Below, in pieces: positions 61,876 through 64,000 of a stretch of 64,000 nucleotides of DNA. Each line of letters begins with the position of its first letter. The stretch's first letter is position 1. A model generated the notes under the pieces. It ran no database searches. It saw only the letters and a program-made list of their open reading frames with translations, and was not told the DNA's origin. The position numbers and the translations under genes were made by a program. The DNA is from Astropecten irregularis. Taxonomy: Eukaryota > Echinodermata > Asteroidea > Paxillosida > Astropectinidae. Location of the stretch: NCBI GenBank assembly GCA_963971285.1, contig OZ020246.1, positions 11,639,217-11,703,216 on the forward strand. Direction: 5' to 3'.

Positions 61876-63863
61876 GGTCTCATAGTCTAAGTGCAGTTTT
61901 TCTGCCGACTGCTCTGCCGTTTTGTCGCATAGCGTGTGGTGCTATACTTGGATTTTCGGCCATGAACATGACTTTGGAATTTGGCACAGCTCATACTTTG
62001 CTGTAGAGTACATCTGGGGCTACATTTCGTGCAAGTTTCAGCTCGATTGCCTAAGTATTGAGGGAGAAATTTCAAACTCTAGCAGAAAAAAGTGTCTCCT
62101 AGTCTAAGTGCAGTTTTTTTGCCGACTGCTCTGCCGTTTGTCGCATAGCGTGTGGTGCTATACTTGGATTTTCGGCCATGAACATGACTTTGGAATTTGG
62201 CACAGCTCATACTTTCCTGTAGAGTACATCTGGGGCTACATTTCGTGCAAGTTTCAGCTCGATTGCCTCTGTATTGAGGGAGAAATTTCAAACTGTAACA
62301 GAAAAAAGTGTCTCATAGTCTAAGTGCAGGTTTTTTTTTGCCGCGTGCTCTGCCGTTTTGTCGCATAGCGTGTGGTGCTATACTTGGATTTTCGGCCATG
62401 AACATGACTTTGGAATTTGGCACTGCTCATACTTTCCTGTAGGGTACATCTGGGGCTACATTTCGTGCAAGTTTCAGCTCGATTGCCTCAGTATTGAGGG
62501 AGAAATTTCAAACTCTAGCAGAAAAAAGTGTCTCATAGTCTAAGTGCAGGTTTTTTTTTGCCGCGTGCTCTGCCGTTTTGTCGCATAGCGTGTGGTGCTA
62601 TACTTGGATTTTCGGCCATGAACATGACTTTGGAATTTGGCACAGCTCATACTTTCCTGTAGAGTACATCTGGGGCTACATTTCGTGCAAGTTTCAGCTC
62701 GATTGCCTCAGTATTGAGGGAGAAATTTCAAACTCTAACAGAAAAAAGTGTCTCATAGTCTAAGTGCAGGGGTTTTTTTTGCCGCGTGCTCTGCCGTTTT
62801 GTCGCATAGTGTGTGGTGCTATACTTGGATTTTCGGCCATGAACATGACTTTGGAATTTGGCACTGCTCATACTTTCCTGTAGAGTACATCTGGGGCTAC
62901 ATTTCGTGCAAGTTTCAGCTCGATTGCCTCTGTATTGAGGGAGAAATTTCAAACTCTAACCGAAAAAAGTGTCTCATAGTCTAAGGGCAGGGTTTTTTTT
63001 GCCGCGTGCTCTGCCGTTTTGTCGCATAGCGTGTGGTGCTCTACTTGGATTTTCGGCCATGAACATGACTTTGGAATTTGGCACTGCTCATACTTTCCTG
63101 TAGAGTACATCTGGGGCTACATTTCGTGCAAGTTTCAGCTCGATTGCCTAAGTATTGAGGGAGAAATTTCAAACTCTAGCAGAAAAAAGTGTCTCATAGT
63201 CTAAGTGCAGTTTTTCTGCCGACTGCTCTGCCGTTTTGTCGCATAGCGTGTGGTGCTATACTTGGATTTTCGGCCATGAACATGACTTTGGAATTTGGCA
63301 CAGCTCATACTTTCCTGTAGAGTACATCTGGGGCTACATTTCGTGCAAGTTTCAGCTCGATTGCCTAAGTATTGAGGGAGAAATTTCAAACTCTAGCAGA
63401 AAAAAGTGTCTCCTAGTCTAAGTGCAGTTTTTTTGCCGACTGCTCTGCCGTTTGTCGCATAGCGTGTGGTGCTATACTTGGATTTTCGGCCATGAACATG
63501 ACTTTGGAATTTGGCACAGCTCATACTTTCCTGTAGAGTACATCTGGGGCTACATTTCGTGCAAGTTTCAGCTCGATTGCCTCTGTATTGAGGGAGAAAT
63601 TTCAAACTGTAACAGAAAAAAGTGTCTCATAGTCTAAGTGCAGGTTTTTTTTTGCCGCGTGCTCTGCCGTTTTGTCGCATAGCGTGTGGTGCTATACTTG
63701 GATTTTCGGCCATGAACATGACTTTGGAATTTGGCACTGCTCATACTTTCCTGTAGGGTACATCTGGGGCTACATTTCGTGCAAGTTTCAGATCGATTGC
63801 CTCAGTATTGAGGGAGAAATTTCAAACTCTAGCAGAAAAAAGTGTCTCATAGTCTAAGTGCAG
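61876..63863. repeat. 6-monomer duplication (1314-bp offset)
   Basis: 61,876-62,549 matches 63,190-63,863 at an offset of 1314 bp. Both carry the rare AAACTGTAACAG (near 62,293 and 63,607) and GTAGGGTACATCTGGGG. Differences seen are TTTGCTG/TTTCCTG near 61,999/63,313 and CAGATCG near 63,791. The right edge is set by CAGG-T9 against CAG-T5-CTGCC. Confidence 0.85.
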
Positions 63864-64000
63864 TTTTTCTGCCGACTGCTCTGCCGTTTTGTCGCATAGC
63901 GTGTGGTGCTATACTTGGATTTTCGGCCATGAACATGACTTTGGAATTTGGCACTGCTCATACTTTCCTGTAGAGTACATCTGGGGCTACATTTCGTGCA

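Larger units (their letters stand above)
1..64000. repeat. Satellite DNA array, ~217-bp monomer, about 294 head-to-tail copies
   Basis: Every part of the window is a copy of the same unit. Landmarks such as CATGAACATGACTTTGG, GGGGCTACATTTCGTGC and GTGGTGCTATACTTGG recur every 214-222 bp from the first line to the last, always on the same strand. No inverted monomer, unique spacer, transposon or gene interrupts the array, and neither edge is in the window. Monomer length varies mainly through a T tract near phase 157. Large uninterrupted tandem arrays with nested higher-order periods are known from eukaryotic centromeres, pericentromeres and heterochromatic knobs; that this array sits in such a place is inference. 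I do not recognise the monomer family or species. Confidence 0.98.

Noticed and set aside
1-64000. Plus-strand open frames of about 61 codons in most monomers (translations containing CYTWIFGHEHDFGIWH)
   Set aside because: They start at TTG in TTGTCGCAT, not ATG, and always end at the TAA of GTCTAAG. They recur only because the DNA repeats, and the 217-bp period shifts frame from one monomer to the next. Variants fall without regard to codon position.
1-64000. Minus-strand open frames of 62-74 codons with a zinc-finger-like cysteine pattern (CTKCSPRC and HVHGRK)
   Set aside because: They also begin at TTG, overlap the plus-strand frames on the same repeat, and change C-terminus whenever the T tract changes length. 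Nothing beyond the repeat itself supports a protein.
1-64000. CRISPR array (regular repeats)
   Set aside because: The period is about 217 bp, the whole unit is repetitive with no unique spacers, and there are no cas genes.
1-64000. rDNA intergenic spacer subrepeats or a 5S rDNA array
   Set aside because: No rRNA sequence or recognisable internal promoter boxes appear anywhere in the 64 kb, and no unit contains a transcribed gene.
1-64000. Assignment to a species or named satellite family
   Set aside because: The monomer's style loosely recalls plant satellites, but I could not match it to any family from memory and composition alone does not decide.

Overview
The whole 64 kb window is one uninterrupted satellite-DNA array. 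It is built from head-to-tail copies of a monomer of about 217 bp (range seen 212-222 bp, roughly 294 copies), all in the same orientation. I find no protein-coding gene, tRNA, rRNA, transposon, CRISPR array, operon or unique spacer. Arrays this long with nested higher-order structure are typical of eukaryotic centromeric, pericentromeric or other heterochromatic DNA. I do not recognise the monomer as a named satellite and cannot assign a species. GC is about 44% by hand count of one monomer, with about 7 CpG per monomer, and several recurring variants are CpG-to-TpG changes. That would fit a lineage with cytosine methylation such as a plant or vertebrate, but this is weak evidence.

Phase convention used below: monomer position 1 is the first G of GGCCATGAAC, and the reference monomer is 9964-10180. 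Variation is concentrated at phases 28-58, 93-108 and 125-187. Phases 1-27, 60-92 and 188-217 change rarely. The main indel hotspot is a T tract at about phase 157, 5 to 9 T long with a G or A prefix in some classes. Linked variants define several monomer classes.

Layout. (1) 1-1.25 kb: relatively divergent monomers of the kind that also fill 45-62 kb. (2) 1.25-6.0 kb: a class with an A-T6 tract, with local 5-, 6- and 7-monomer duplications. (3) 6.0-9.0 kb: a block repeated at +6522 bp. (4) 8.9-11.7 kb: a block repeated 26,506 bp downstream. (5) 13.27-23.47 kb: two apparently identical tandem copies of a 23-monomer, 4999-bp higher-order repeat. (6) 23.5-35.4 kb: three partial, rearranged copies of the same repeat plus an 8-monomer (1745-bp) tandem duplication. 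(7) 35.4-45.0 kb: the second copy of block 4, then a 5-monomer tandem duplication (1084 bp), a dimer duplication (437 bp), and a further copy lacking one monomer. (8) 44.8-50.2 kb: a 13-monomer (2836-bp) tandem duplication. (9) 50.1-55.5 kb: a 12-monomer (2621/2618-bp) tandem duplication. (10) 53.8-61.0 kb: a 17-monomer (3705-bp) tandem duplication that overlaps and re-duplicates part of the previous block. (11) 61.0-64.0 kb: a locally scrambled monomer and a 6-monomer (1314-bp) duplication.

The array reads as a layered record of unequal exchange or amplification: recent large duplications on top of older small ones, with hybrid monomers at the joints. Many 60-80 codon open frames occur on both strands. 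They are by-products of the repeat: they lack ATG starts in the main frames, stop within each monomer, and shift frame from one monomer to the next. Block matches were read by eye from shared private variants and constant offsets, not by full alignment.
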